Assembly: GCF_013184495.1 (NCBI RefSeq)
Contig: NZ_JAAOIY010000004.1
Location: 62,001 to 126,000 of the forward strand
Origin: Sporosarcina jiandibaonis
GTDB taxonomy: Bacteria; Bacillota; Bacilli; Bacillales_A; Planococcaceae
Direction: 5' to 3'
DNA length: 64,000 bases
In this document: positions 39,801-47,288 of the stretch, in pieces
How the letters are laid out: each line of letters starts with the position of its first letter
How positions within the stretch are numbered: position 1 is the first letter of the stretch
Program-made: the position numbers and the translations under genes
The notes under the pieces: generated by a model
Seen by the model: only the letters and a program-made list of their open reading frames with translations
The model's database searches: none
What the model was told of the DNA's origin: nothing

Positions 39801-40456
39801 AACCAATCACGCTTAAACAAGACGGTTCATTCACATTCGATATCGGCCACAAAAACGCAGACAAAGTCGTAGTGAAATACGTAGATGCGGCAGGCAACTC
39901 AGCGGAAAAAGTGATTTTTGTTGGCAATAAAAAGCCGGATGACGTAATAACCTATATCGTCCCTGCAGATGAAATCGAATCACAAATCGGGGATGAAAAA
40001 GCAAAAGAAGTAACAATTTCAGTACCACAACTCGAAGATGCATTGAATCTCGAAATTGATGGCGCGCTTGTAAAAGCTCTAGAAGATTCGAAGAAAGATC
40101 TCGTCATCGAAAGTGACGACTTATCCTTCACACTAGCTAGGAAAGTTGTTAAGAAATTGTCTGAAGCGACAGACGAAACACTATTGATCGCTCTAACTAG
40201 AGATGAGTTAACAATCAAATACGCAGTTTCCGACGTCTATTCCTTCCGCTTTGCAACAGGCGAGGACCTAACGGAAATCAACATCGGCAAAGAAAAAATC
40301 GACATCACACTCGCAGTCGATGAATCTAAAGTAGATAAAACAACTCAACTATGGGCCCGAGACTTGGCTAACGGAAAATTATACAAAGTGAAATACAAAA
40401 ACAACACCGCAACATTCAAATCAAACGGACCAGGCAAGTTTGTTGTAGTAAAATAA
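36884..40456 (+). CDS. Secreted subtilisin-family serine protease, Vpr-like (copy 2)
   Basis: A 1190-residue paralogue of the preceding gene with the same domain order: signal peptide (about 1-31), I9 propeptide (to about 178), S8 domain with Asp221, His283, Asn377 and Ser609, inserted PA domain, tail modules and the same C-terminal domain (VPADEIESQIGDEK onward). The triad is intact, so both copies should be active extracellular or wall-zone proteases. The two genes look like a tandem duplication that has since diverged throughout. TTG start after AAGGGGG. Its own terminator at 40469 and array D follow, so the copies are separately terminated. Confidence 0.93.
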   Translation: MKNNNIMKFVSTFLAFVMVLSLLTPISSVSAEKTEPFQKDQQSESVLQQKMAIAEQLRLTEQAPKLHKNLEKLKGKQEEVNVIIHLSEKPVALERGITEVAGNKFSAAHEKSARARIASQQGMMKKAMNANRILFKEGYSYDTVLNGFAATVKADDLEKLIEIEGVTLVEPDTEVHAYEDNSATADGKVGIAMDTSTSFLGIEPLWAEGYEGQGVKVAVLDTGIDADHPDFAGIYKGGKNFVPNSSTYTIERADNDASETSPAERPENMPEFDANGSSFYTSHGTHVAGTIAAIGNNEYGIKGIAPKVDLYAYRVLGAYGSGQTSGIIKAIEEAVIQDMDVINLSLGGGANTETDASSFAINNAMLAGVISVIATGNSGPNRGTMGTPATAPFGIAVGNTTNPEKRYNVNVSVEAGDYNLSSQLNLMSTTFGANLEEQLAGEFDLVAVPGVGKVTDFDGLNVDGKVALIARGDIPFVEKIANAKEKGAVATIIHNSSGGSNSPDISNVFLGDDFDFLPTVDMSYTDGSAIRAALKNADGKVTFTNVDFTKTEGDAVNESSSRGPSVPNFDIKPDVSAPGTNIMSTIPMYKADFPEATYEHAYTRKTGTSMAAPHIAGIAALIQQANPDWNAFDVKVALSNTAKILDTDKYDVFAQGAGRVNAYAAAHANVLAYAVDEALPESESEKIENLKGTVTFGPQSLEEDIAVKKEILVKDLENVGGKFEVSVDVTKGFADAAVKVDKESFTLDGEEVVTVTLTASRNAETKPGDEILGYIHINGGDSKLSLPFAADFGGVEEVTIENMSISETDLSFDGDGYKDSAELAFTLTGDVEENYIELWDIMNPTGGAYGDGFIGYLHAGAALGAGSYTLPVTGQYQPWSGDPATTIPDGLYTINLTALTDEMVIGDFAGPVVVKSSAGSIEGRVEGTTATGKIVDKYVDYQAELEKYGLGYNINTKLKATSEVTIEGETVSKPITLKQDGSFTFDIGHKNADKVVVKYVDAAGNSAEKVIFVGNKKPDDVITYIVPADEIESQIGDEKAKEVTISVPQLEDALNLEIDGALVKALEDSKKDLVIESDDLSFTLARKVVKKLSEATDETLLIALTRDELTIKYAVSDVYSFRFATGEDLTEINIGKEKIDITLAVDESKVDKTTQLWARDLANGKLYKVKYKNNTATFKSNGPGKFVVVK

Positions 40457-40468
40457 TTATTGTTCAAG

Positions 40469-40504
40469 AACCGCTTCGAAATAAAATTCGGAGCGGTTTT
40501 TTTG
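40469..40504 (+). terminator. Terminator after protease copy 2
   Basis: AACCGCTTCGAA (40469-40480) pairs with TTCGGAGCGGTT (40487-40498), one G-U, 6-nt loop, then TTTTTT. Confidence 0.88.
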
Positions 40505-40517
40505 AGTATTCATTCCT

Positions 40518-40710
40518 GCGCATAAATCCATTTATCCGCGCATAAACCAATCACCGCGCGCAATAACTTAAAAATCCGCGCATAAACCTTCTGCCATCAA
40601 TAGAAAAAGCTGTTTTCGCGCATAAATCCATTTATCCCGCGCATAAACCAACCACCGCGCGCAAAAACCTAATAATCCGCGCATAAAATCCACCACGCGC
40701 GCAAAAGCAT
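40518..40710 (+). repeat. Array D: GCGCATAAA repeats, 20-21-bp pitch
   Basis: Cores at 40518, 40538, 40558, 40578, then (one unit skipped) 40618, 40639, 40659, 40679, 40699. Steps are 20, 20, 20, 40, 21, 20, 20, 20. Most read CGCGCATAAAYC; variants have GCGCAATAA or GCGCAAAA. It begins 14 bp after the protease 2 terminator and ends 180 bp before the NERD gene. Confidence 0.9.
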
Positions 40711-40889
40711 TCAACCGCATATTTCCTATCTAAATAATCACCAGTAGAATGGTCGAATATTTAGTTTTTGCTTTAAAAACCTATCCAAAATTCATTTTTA
40801 AGCCTAATTTCGACATGAAAATTCAAACTTACAGAATACTCTATTAAATAACGACGTTTTTTGCTATACTCAGCTTGAGGTGATGCCAT
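40711..40889. other. Gap upstream of the NERD gene
   Basis: AT-rich sequence with no gene and no clear promoter pair seen. Confidence 0.4.
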
Positions 40890-41840
40890 TTGATTTATAA
40901 AGAAAGGACGACTCCCAAAAAACTTCAAGGACTACTTGCACTTGAAAAGCGATTGATGTCGGAGCACAAAGAGTTCGGAAATATTCAAAGTCAATTATAC
41001 AATCGAAAAGCAGGGTTTGGAGGAGAACAACATTTTGATAAAAAAATGCTCGAATTTAAACCGATATATCCTCACGCAATTCTACATGGCATATGTTTGA
41101 AACAAAATGGTATATATTTTGAAATGGATTCAATTTTAATAACCCCAGCATTCATTATTATTTTCGAAGCGAAAAATATCGGAGACAAATTAATTATTTC
41201 CTCAAATCCAACCCAATACATCAAAGAATCAATCGATGGCAGAAGGAAAGCGTTGACTAGTCCTGTTGCAGAGTTAGAACGGAAGGAATTTCATCTAAAA
41301 GAGTGGCTAATTGAACGTGGAATACATATACCCATTTATAAAGTTGTCGCTTTCGCTTACTCAAATGAATTAACTGTAAACAATGTAACAGGAACGAAAA
41401 TAGCATTTGCCTACGAAATTCCAGATTACTTAAGATCGCTGCATGTTATAAAAACAATTCTAAACAAAAGTGAAATCGGTAAACTTGCAAATGAGATGAT
41501 ACGACATCATGACGAATACAATCCTTTTCCCATGGCTTCATCGATGAAAATAAAACCCGCAGAAATAATACCAGGCGTCATCTGCCCGAAATGTTTACAC
41601 GTAGGTATGAAGTGGAGCGTGCAAAAATGGAATTGTCCACGATGCAAATACACGGGGCGGACTGAACACGAAGGTGCTGCGATGGATTGGTTTATGTTAA
41701 TAAATAGTAAAATGACGAACCGCGAATTTCGCTACTTCACCAATACACCAAACCGGAATATTGCCAGAAGGCTATTAGTAAAATCAAATCTTGAAATGAA
41801 AGGCAGAGGAAAAGCGGCATACTATATATTGAAAAAATAG
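40890..41840 (+). CDS. NERD-domain protein with C-terminal zinc ribbon
   Basis: The 316-residue protein has a NERD (nuclease-related) domain, about 40-160: GFGGEQHFD with Glu46, FEMDSILITP with Asp80, and IIIFEAKN with Glu93 and Lys95. These match the restriction-endonuclease-like active-site set. A C-terminal zinc ribbon has Cys232, Cys235, Cys249 and Cys252, and a basic tail follows. No signal peptide, so cytoplasmic. Likely acts on or near nucleic acid; target unknown. TTG start after TGAGGTGATG. It is bracketed by arrays D and E of the same repeat family, an odd context. Confidence 0.85.
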   Translation: MIYKERTTPKKLQGLLALEKRLMSEHKEFGNIQSQLYNRKAGFGGEQHFDKKMLEFKPIYPHAILHGICLKQNGIYFEMDSILITPAFIIIFEAKNIGDKLIISSNPTQYIKESIDGRRKALTSPVAELERKEFHLKEWLIERGIHIPIYKVVAFAYSNELTVNNVTGTKIAFAYEIPDYLRSLHVIKTILNKSEIGKLANEMIRHHDEYNPFPMASSMKIKPAEIIPGVICPKCLHVGMKWSVQKWNCPRCKYTGRTEHEGAAMDWFMLINSKMTNREFRYFTNTPNRNIARRLLVKSNLEMKGRGKAAYYILKK

Positions 41841-41872
41841 AAGACACTTTGCAAAATGCGAGGTGTCTTTTA
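41841..41872 (+). terminator. Terminator after the NERD gene
   Basis: AAGACAC (41841-41847) pairs with GTGTCTT (41863-41869), extended inward by TTTGCA/TGCGAG with G-U pairs, then TTATAT. Confidence 0.75.
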
Positions 41873-41933
41873 TATGGAATAAATTATGATTACATGTACC
41901 GAGCAGTATGAAAGAGCATAATTCTTAAAATCC

Positions 41934-42023
41934 GCGCATAAACCACCGCTCGCGCGCATAACCCACAAAATCCGCGCATAAACCACCGCTCGCGCGCATA
42001 ACCCACAAAATTCGCGCATAAAC
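41934..42023 (+). repeat. Array E: GCGCATAA repeats, exact 20-bp pitch
   Basis: Five cores GCGCATAA at 41934, 41954, 41974, 41994 and 42014, all 20 bp apart. Alternate units are nearly identical (units 1 and 3; units 2 and 4), so a 40-bp dimer has been copied. Same core as array D. It starts about 60 bp after the NERD terminator. Confidence 0.92.
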
Positions 42024-42139
42024 CAAACCAATCCCCCTCCCCAATTTCACTCCCCACGCCACCCACTCTTTCTGTATAATGAATACACATACATAAATCA
42101 AAAACACACCAAAACAGCACAAAAAATGGAGGAATGAAA

Positions 42140-43744
42140 ATGGACTACTTATACAATCCTTACCCTTCAATAAAACACACCGCATTCGCAAAAAACGGAA
42201 TGGTAGCAACGTCACAACCGCTCGCCGCGCAAGCTGGAATTGAAATCATGCGCCAAGGCGGAAACGCTATTGATGCGGCGATCGCAACGGCGGCGGCACT
42301 GACCGTAGTCGAACCGACATCAAACGGAATCGGAGGCGACGCATTCGCACTCGTTTGGGTAAATAACAAACTTCACGGACTAAACGCATCCGGTCCATCA
42401 CCAGAAGCACTCACGATCGACGTAGTAACAGCAGCCGGCCACGAAAAAATGCCAACACACGGCTTAACGCCAATCACAATTCCGGGTGTCCCGGCAGCTT
42501 GGGCTGAATTATCAAAAAAGTTTGGTAAACTATCTCTGAAAGAATCACTCGCACCAGCTATTCGCTATGCAGAAGAAGGATACCCGCTTACGCCAATTCT
42601 AGGCAAGTACTGGAAGCTAGCGTATAAGAGATTCAGCACTTCATTCACAACAGAAGAATTCGACGCTTGGTTCGAAACGTTTGCGCCTGATGGCCGCGCG
42701 CCGGAAATCGGGGAAGTGTGGAAATCACCAGGACATGCTGAAACCTTACGTTCCATTGCCGAATCAAATGCAGAGTCCTTCTATAAAGGAGAAATCGCCG
42801 ACAAAATCGAAGACTTCATGGTACAACACGGCGGGTATTTGCGAAAATCAGACTTAGAAAAGTATAAAGTCGAATGGGTAGAACCGATTTCGACAAACTA
42901 CCGCGGCTATGACGTATGGGAAATCCCGCCGAATGGCCAAGGCATGGTGACGCTCATGGCGCTCAATATTTATTCCCAATTAAGCCCGGCAGTCCCTGGA
43001 GACACGAAAACGCTCCATGAACAAATCGAGGCTATGAAACTAGCATTCATCGACGGGAAAGCGTTCATCACCGAGGAAAATGAAATGCCGATCGATGTCG
43101 AACATTTACTTTCCGATGAATACGCTGAAAAGCGTGCAGAAAAAATCACTAAAGAAGCATCAATTCCGGAACCGTACGACCTCCCGAAAGGCGGCACCGT
43201 TTACCTAGCGACAGCAGACGGAGAAGGGAATATGGTCTCCTTCATCCAGTCAAATTACATGGGCTTCGGTTCCGGCATCGTAATTCCAAATACAGGAATC
43301 GCGCTTCAAAACCGCGGCGCTGATTTCTCGCTTGATCCAACAGACCCGAACGCGTTAAAACCGGGAAAGCGCTCCTATAACACGATCATCCCGGGATTCC
43401 TGACAAAAGACGGACAAGCAGTCGGTCCTTTCGGAGTCATGGGCGGTTACATGCAGCCGCAAGGACATTTCCAAATGATCATAAATACGATTGATTATGA
43501 ATTAAACCCGCAAGCCGCACTCGATTCACCGAGATGGCAGTGGATCAAAGGAAATACCGTTCACGTCGAACCGAATTTCCCGAATCACTTAGCGCAAGCC
43601 CTTACTCGATTAGGGCACGACATCCAACCGACGCTCGATAACGGGTCATTCGGACGCGGCCAAATCATATGGCGCAATCCTGAAACGGGCGTATTATCGG
43701 GAGGAACTGAAACAAGAACAGATGGAGCGATTGTCTTATGGTAA
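42140..43744 (+). CDS. ywrD: Gamma-glutamyltransferase family protein, YwrD-like
   Basis: The 534-residue N-terminal nucleophile hydrolase cleaves or transfers gamma-glutamyl groups. GGNAIDAAIATAAALTVVEP (39-58) and GIGGDAF are typical. The expected autocleavage and nucleophile residue is Thr353 in LPKGGTVYLATADGEGNMVS. It has no signal peptide, unlike secreted Ggt, and matches the cytoplasmic YwrD type. ATG 42140 is chosen because TGGAGGA sits 7-12 nt before it; ATG 42134 overlaps that site. Its stop overlaps yhdT. A TATAAT at 42075 may be its -10. Confidence 0.88.
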   Translation: MDYLYNPYPSIKHTAFAKNGMVATSQPLAAQAGIEIMRQGGNAIDAAIATAAALTVVEPTSNGIGGDAFALVWVNNKLHGLNASGPSPEALTIDVVTAAGHEKMPTHGLTPITIPGVPAAWAELSKKFGKLSLKESLAPAIRYAEEGYPLTPILGKYWKLAYKRFSTSFTTEEFDAWFETFAPDGRAPEIGEVWKSPGHAETLRSIAESNAESFYKGEIADKIEDFMVQHGGYLRKSDLEKYKVEWVEPISTNYRGYDVWEIPPNGQGMVTLMALNIYSQLSPAVPGDTKTLHEQIEAMKLAFIDGKAFITEENEMPIDVEHLLSDEYAEKRAEKITKEASIPEPYDLPKGGTVYLATADGEGNMVSFIQSNYMGFGSGIVIPNTGIALQNRGADFSLDPTDPNALKPGKRSYNTIIPGFLTKDGQAVGPFGVMGGYMQPQGHFQMIINTIDYELNPQAALDSPRWQWIKGNTVHVEPNFPNHLAQALTRLGHDIQPTLDNGSFGRGQIIWRNPETGVLSGGTETRTDGAIVLW

Positions 43745-44016
43745 ATAAAAGCAATACAGATTGGCGGTTCAAAATTGCGCACCGCGAAGCGCTAATCGGC
43801 GTGGTGCTCGCAATTTTCAACTTCATTTGGTGGTTCGGGTTCGCTTATGGACTCGGATCGCGTCCGGTAGAGGAATACACGTATGTGTTAGGACTACCGG
43901 CATGGTTTTTCTATAGTTGTGTCGTCGGCTTTATCCTGATTTCGATTCTCGTCATCATAATCGCAAAGTTCTTCCTCACAGAAGTACCGTTTGAAGAGGA
44001 GGAAGAAGAGTTATGA
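43738..44016 (+). CDS. yhdT: YhdT-family small membrane subunit
   Basis: The 92-residue protein has two membrane segments (about 20-42 and 55-78), a basic N-terminus (WRFKIAHREALIGVVLAIFN) and an acidic tail of glutamates. It is of the YhdT/DUF997 family, which is regularly encoded immediately before the sodium/pantothenate symporter gene panF, as here. Overlaps ywrD by 7 nt and panF by 4 nt, so translation of the three is linked. Probably an accessory subunit of the symporter. Confidence 0.85.
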   Translation: MVNKSNTDWRFKIAHREALIGVVLAIFNFIWWFGFAYGLGSRPVEEYTYVLGLPAWFFYSCVVGFILISILVIIIAKFFLTEVPFEEEEEEL

Positions 44017-45455
44017 ACATCGGCGTTATCGCACCATTAGTCATTTTTCTCGTAGCGATCTTTGCGATTGGCTTGATTTCATCGAGGAAAATGGAGTCGG
44101 ACAAGGGCTTTCTGCAAAACTATTTCCTGGGCGGCCGCGAACTCGGCGGTTTTGTACTGGCGATGACGATGGTTGCGACGTACGGAAGCGCATCGAGTTT
44201 CCTCGGAGGACCGGGAACCGCTTATACAGTCGGTTTTGGTTGGGTTTTACTCGCGATGACGCAAGTCGTCACGGGGTATTTTGTCCTTTTAATCCTTGGA
44301 AAGAAATTCGCCATTTTAGCACGGAAATACAATGCCGTAACGATGATCGATTTCTTGAAAGTTCGCTACAACAGCCCGGCTGTCGCGATCTTATCGGCTA
44401 TTGCCATCATTATCTTTTTATTTTCCGCAATGACAGCGCAGTGGGTCGGAGGCGGTCGCCTCATTGAATCGCTCACCGGACTTCAGTACACGTCGGCGCT
44501 ATTCATTTTCGCGATTTCGGTCCTCGTCTATGTCGTCATCGGCGGTTTCCGCGCGGTTGCGGTGACCGATGCCGTGCAAGGGGCGATCATGGTCATCGGA
44601 ACGCTTATTTTACTCGTCGGCGTCATCATCGCAGGAGGCGGAGTGCCAGCGATCATGCAAGACTTGTTGAATGAAAACCCGCGTCTCGTCACGCCATTCG
44701 GAGCGGATGGAAGTTTAACAGCTGCCTATGTATCCTCTTTCTGGATATTAGTCGGTGTCGGCGTCGTCGCGCTTCCTCAAATGGCGGTGCGCGCAATGAG
44801 CTACAAAAATTCACGCTCCATGCACCGTGCACTCGTTATCGGAACCATCGTCACCGGATTTATCATGCTGAACATGCATTTAATCGGGATCTTTGCACGT
44901 CCTGTTTTACCGGGAATCGATGTCGGGGACAAAGTGATTCCGCTACTAGCGCTCGAAGTTTTACCGCCTTGGCTTGCAGGAATCGTGCTCGCAGCCCCGA
45001 TGGCAGCCATCATGTCGACTGTAGATTCACTACTTTTGCTCGTGAGTTCAGCTATCGTCAAAGATGTTTACTTGAATTTTATTAAACCAGACGCAAAAGA
45101 GAAAACCGTCAAATGGTTGAGTTTTGGCGTGACTGGAATACTCGGAATCATCGTATTCCTACTCGCGTTACAACCGCCCGAACTCTTAATCTTCTTGAAT
45201 CTATTCTCATTCGGGGGGCTCGAAGCCGCCTTCATCTGGCCAGTCGTCATGGGCCTCTATTGGAAATACGGCAACAAATACGGCGCAATCGCATCGATGA
45301 TCACAGGAATGGTTTCCTATATCGCGCTACATTATTACAACGAAGCATTCGGTAACCTGCTCGGCGTGCACACCGTCACATTCCCGATCGTCTTCTCGTT
45401 CGTCGCCTATATTGCGTTTAGTTTGCTAATCAAGAAGAAGGAATTTTTGTTTTAA
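44013..45455 (+). CDS. panF: Sodium/pantothenate symporter
   Basis: The 480-residue sodium:solute symporter family protein has about 13 membrane segments. Features include FLGGRELGGFVLAMTMVATY (38-57), YGSASSFLGGPG with the sodium-site serines, and GRLIESLTG. The C-terminal RELIASMVTG-type region reads GAIASMITGMVSY. Takes up pantothenate for coenzyme A with sodium. Substrate is inferred from similarity to PanF and the adjacent yhdT. The coupling with a gamma-glutamyltransferase is unusual. fliW starts 16 nt downstream with no terminator seen between. Confidence 0.88.
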   Translation: MNIGVIAPLVIFLVAIFAIGLISSRKMESDKGFLQNYFLGGRELGGFVLAMTMVATYGSASSFLGGPGTAYTVGFGWVLLAMTQVVTGYFVLLILGKKFAILARKYNAVTMIDFLKVRYNSPAVAILSAIAIIIFLFSAMTAQWVGGGRLIESLTGLQYTSALFIFAISVLVYVVIGGFRAVAVTDAVQGAIMVIGTLILLVGVIIAGGGVPAIMQDLLNENPRLVTPFGADGSLTAAYVSSFWILVGVGVVALPQMAVRAMSYKNSRSMHRALVIGTIVTGFIMLNMHLIGIFARPVLPGIDVGDKVIPLLALEVLPPWLAGIVLAAPMAAIMSTVDSLLLLVSSAIVKDVYLNFIKPDAKEKTVKWLSFGVTGILGIIVFLLALQPPELLIFLNLFSFGGLEAAFIWPVVMGLYWKYGNKYGAIASMITGMVSYIALHYYNEAFGNLLGVHTVTFPIVFSFVAYIAFSLLIKKKEFLF

Positions 45456-45471
45456 ATGAAAGGAGCTACCT

Positions 45472-45918
45472 ATGAAAATTCAAACAACCCGTTTCGGTGA
45501 AATCGAAGTAGCAGATAAAAGCATCATCACATTCAATAAAGGCATCCCAGGATTCGAAGACGATAAGAAGTATGTATTAGTACCGGCGGACGCCAGCGAT
45601 GAAACGCCATTCTTTTTCCTGCAATCAATCGAAGCAGAAGAAGTCAGCCTATTTTTAGTCGATCCATTCACTTTTTTCAAAGACTACGACGTCAAACTGG
45701 CAGAACAAATGGTGGAGCGGCTTGAACTAGAAGATCCAGCTGACGCCATCGTCCTAACAACCGTCACAGTCCCGGGGGAAATAAATAGCGCAACCACAAA
45801 CCTGAAAGCACCATTAATCATTAACAATAAAAAACAACTCGGCATGCAAATCGTCTTGGACAATAAAAGCTACGCCATCAAACAGCCTTTATTCCAAGCG
45901 GCTACAGGGCAGGTGTAA
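45472..45918 (+). CDS. fliW: Flagellar assembly factor FliW
   Basis: The 148-residue protein binds flagellin and, when free, binds and blocks CsrA, linking flagellin translation to export. Features: TRFGEIEVADKSIITFNKGI at 5-24, PGFEDDKKYVL and PFFFLQSIEAEEVSLFLVDP. Length is the family norm. It is followed by csrA after 3 nt, then hag, so all three partners of the FliW-CsrA-flagellin switch are adjacent. RBS AAAGGAG. Transcription may come through panF, as no promoter was seen in the 16-nt gap. Confidence 0.96.
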   Translation: MKIQTTRFGEIEVADKSIITFNKGIPGFEDDKKYVLVPADASDETPFFFLQSIEAEEVSLFLVDPFTFFKDYDVKLAEQMVERLELEDPADAIVLTTVTVPGEINSATTNLKAPLIINNKKQLGMQIVLDNKSYAIKQPLFQAATGQV

Positions 45919-45921
45919 ACG

Positions 45922-46146
45922 ATGTTAGTACTTGGTAGAAAAAAAGGCGAATCCATTATAATCGACGACAACATCGAAATCACAATAACCGCAATCGATG
46001 GCGAAACAGTAAAACTGGGAATAGAAGCACCCAAACAAATCACCATCCACCGAAAAGAAATCTACTTGGAAATCCAAGAAGAAAACAAACAAGCAGCTTC
46101 AAATACTATTAACGTAAGTGATTTATTAAATTTCACGAATAAATAA
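45922..46146 (+). CDS. csrA: Carbon storage regulator CsrA
   Basis: The 74-residue RNA-binding dimer begins [20 protein letters not shown] and has the conserved [19 protein letters not shown] with the RNA-contact arginine at about 44. It binds GGA-containing loops and blocks ribosome access to hag mRNA in B. subtilis. The gene overlaps the end region of fliW (3-nt gap) and lies just before hag, whose leader has GGA sites. Hairpin terminator at 46151. Confidence 0.97.
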   Translation: MLVLGRKKGESIIIDDNIEITITAIDGETVKLGIEAPKQITIHRKEIYLEIQEENKQAASNTINVSDLLNFTNK

Positions 46147-46150
46147 CAAG

Positions 46151-46181
46151 GAAAGACCTGCGATTTTTGCAGGTCTTTCTA
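46151..46181 (+). terminator. Hairpin after csrA
   Basis: GAAAGACCTGC (46151-46161) pairs perfectly with GCAGGTCTTTC (46169-46179). The T run is short, but the strong stem separates csrA from hag. Confidence 0.75.
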
Positions 46182-46222
46182 CGTTGTAATAAAAAGAAAT
46201 AAAACTATTTACAAAAAAACAC

Positions 46223-46249
46223 TAAACATTCCCAGAAACCATCCGATAA
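46223..46249 (+). promoter_or_regulatory. Sigma-D promoter of hag
   Basis: TAAA (46223-46226), 15-bp spacer, TCCGATAA (46242-46249). One mismatch to the consensus TAAA-N15-GCCGATAW. Confidence 0.85.
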
Positions 46250-46256
46250 AGATAAT

Positions 46257-46316
46257 GTAAGGAAGTTCAAACGGAATTGGACCCTTGCAAAAATAAAAAA
46301 ACATTACACGGAGGTA
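46257..46316 (+). promoter_or_regulatory. CsrA-binding leader of hag
   Basis: The untranslated leader holds GGA at 46261, 46273 and 46279. ACACGGAGGT at 46306-46315 overlaps the ribosome site and fits the CsrA target pattern ACAnGGAnGU. Two-site binding, one on the ribosome site and one upstream, is the layout known for B. subtilis hag. Confidence 0.65.
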
Positions 46317-46323
46317 ATACACA

Positions 46324-47154
46324 ATGATTATCAATCACAACATCGCAGCACTCAACACACATCGTCAAATGGGTCAAGTGAGTGGAGCAGCTCAAAATTC
46401 AATGGAAAAACTTTCTTCAGGAATGCGTATAAATAAAGGTGCAGATGATGCAGCTGGACTATCGATTTCTGAAAAAATGCGCGGCCAGATTAGAGGTTTA
46501 GACCAAGCTCAACGTAACTCTCAAGATGGAATCTCAATGATTCAAACAGCTGATGGTGCACTTGGTGAGGTTCATTCTATTTTACAAAGAATGAGAGAAT
46601 TGACTGTCCAAGCAGCTAACGATACTAATAGTACTGATGAAAGAGAAGCTATTGGCGGTGAATTAGCTGAACTTGGTAAAGAAATTAAAGCAATTCAGGA
46701 TAACACCGCTTTTAATGGTCAGAATATATTAAAGTTAGATGGTGCAATTAACCTTCAAACTGGTGCTAATAACGCAGAGCGAATGGAACTTGCTTTCGAA
46801 ACAGAAGGGATTAATATTTCAACTATCCTAGATGCGGTTGGAACTTTAAGTGAAACTGATGTTACAGATTCAGATACTGCAACAGCATTGATTGCAACTA
46901 TTGATACCCAAATCAAAGCTGTCTCTACAGGTCGTTCAACACTTGGTGCTTATCAAAACCGTTTGGAACACACGATTAATAATTTAGCGGCATCATCTGA
47001 AAATCTAACTGCCGCTGAATCACGTATTCGTGATGTAGATATGGCAGCTGAAATGATGGAATTCACTAAAAATAATATCTTAACGCAAGCATCACAAGCT
47101 ATGATGGCTCAAGCTAACCAACAGCCACAAGCTGTTCTTCAACTATTACGTTAA
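46324..47154 (+). CDS. hag: Flagellin
   Basis: Filament subunit of 276 residues, a short flagellin with the conserved D0/D1 N-terminus (INHNIAALNTHRQMG, LSSGMRINKGADDAAGLSIS) and C-terminus (RDVDMAAEMMEFTKNNILTQ, then ASQAMMAQANQQPQAVLQLL) and only a small D2 middle. Exported by the flagellar type III system, no signal peptide. Driven by the sigma-D promoter at 46223. Translation is probably held by CsrA through the leader. Followed by a strong terminator. Slightly shorter than the 304-residue B. subtilis protein. Confidence 0.98.
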   Translation: MIINHNIAALNTHRQMGQVSGAAQNSMEKLSSGMRINKGADDAAGLSISEKMRGQIRGLDQAQRNSQDGISMIQTADGALGEVHSILQRMRELTVQAANDTNSTDEREAIGGELAELGKEIKAIQDNTAFNGQNILKLDGAINLQTGANNAERMELAFETEGINISTILDAVGTLSETDVTDSDTATALIATIDTQIKAVSTGRSTLGAYQNRLEHTINNLAASSENLTAAESRIRDVDMAAEMMEFTKNNILTQASQAMMAQANQQPQAVLQLLR

Positions 47155-47164
47155 TTTTAAACCT

Positions 47165-47198
47165 AAAAGGAACTCTAGTACCGCTAGAGTTCCTTTTA
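47165..47198 (+). terminator. Terminator after hag
   Basis: AAAAGGAACTCTAG (47165-47178) pairs perfectly with CTAGAGTTCCTTTT (47184-47197). Confidence 0.92.
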
Positions 47199-47288
47199 CT
47201 TTATTCTCTTTCAAAGTCCCTCTATTCATTTCGCAACTTCTCCTGTAAACTAAATGCATAACAATTCAATTAAGGATGTGTAACAAAA

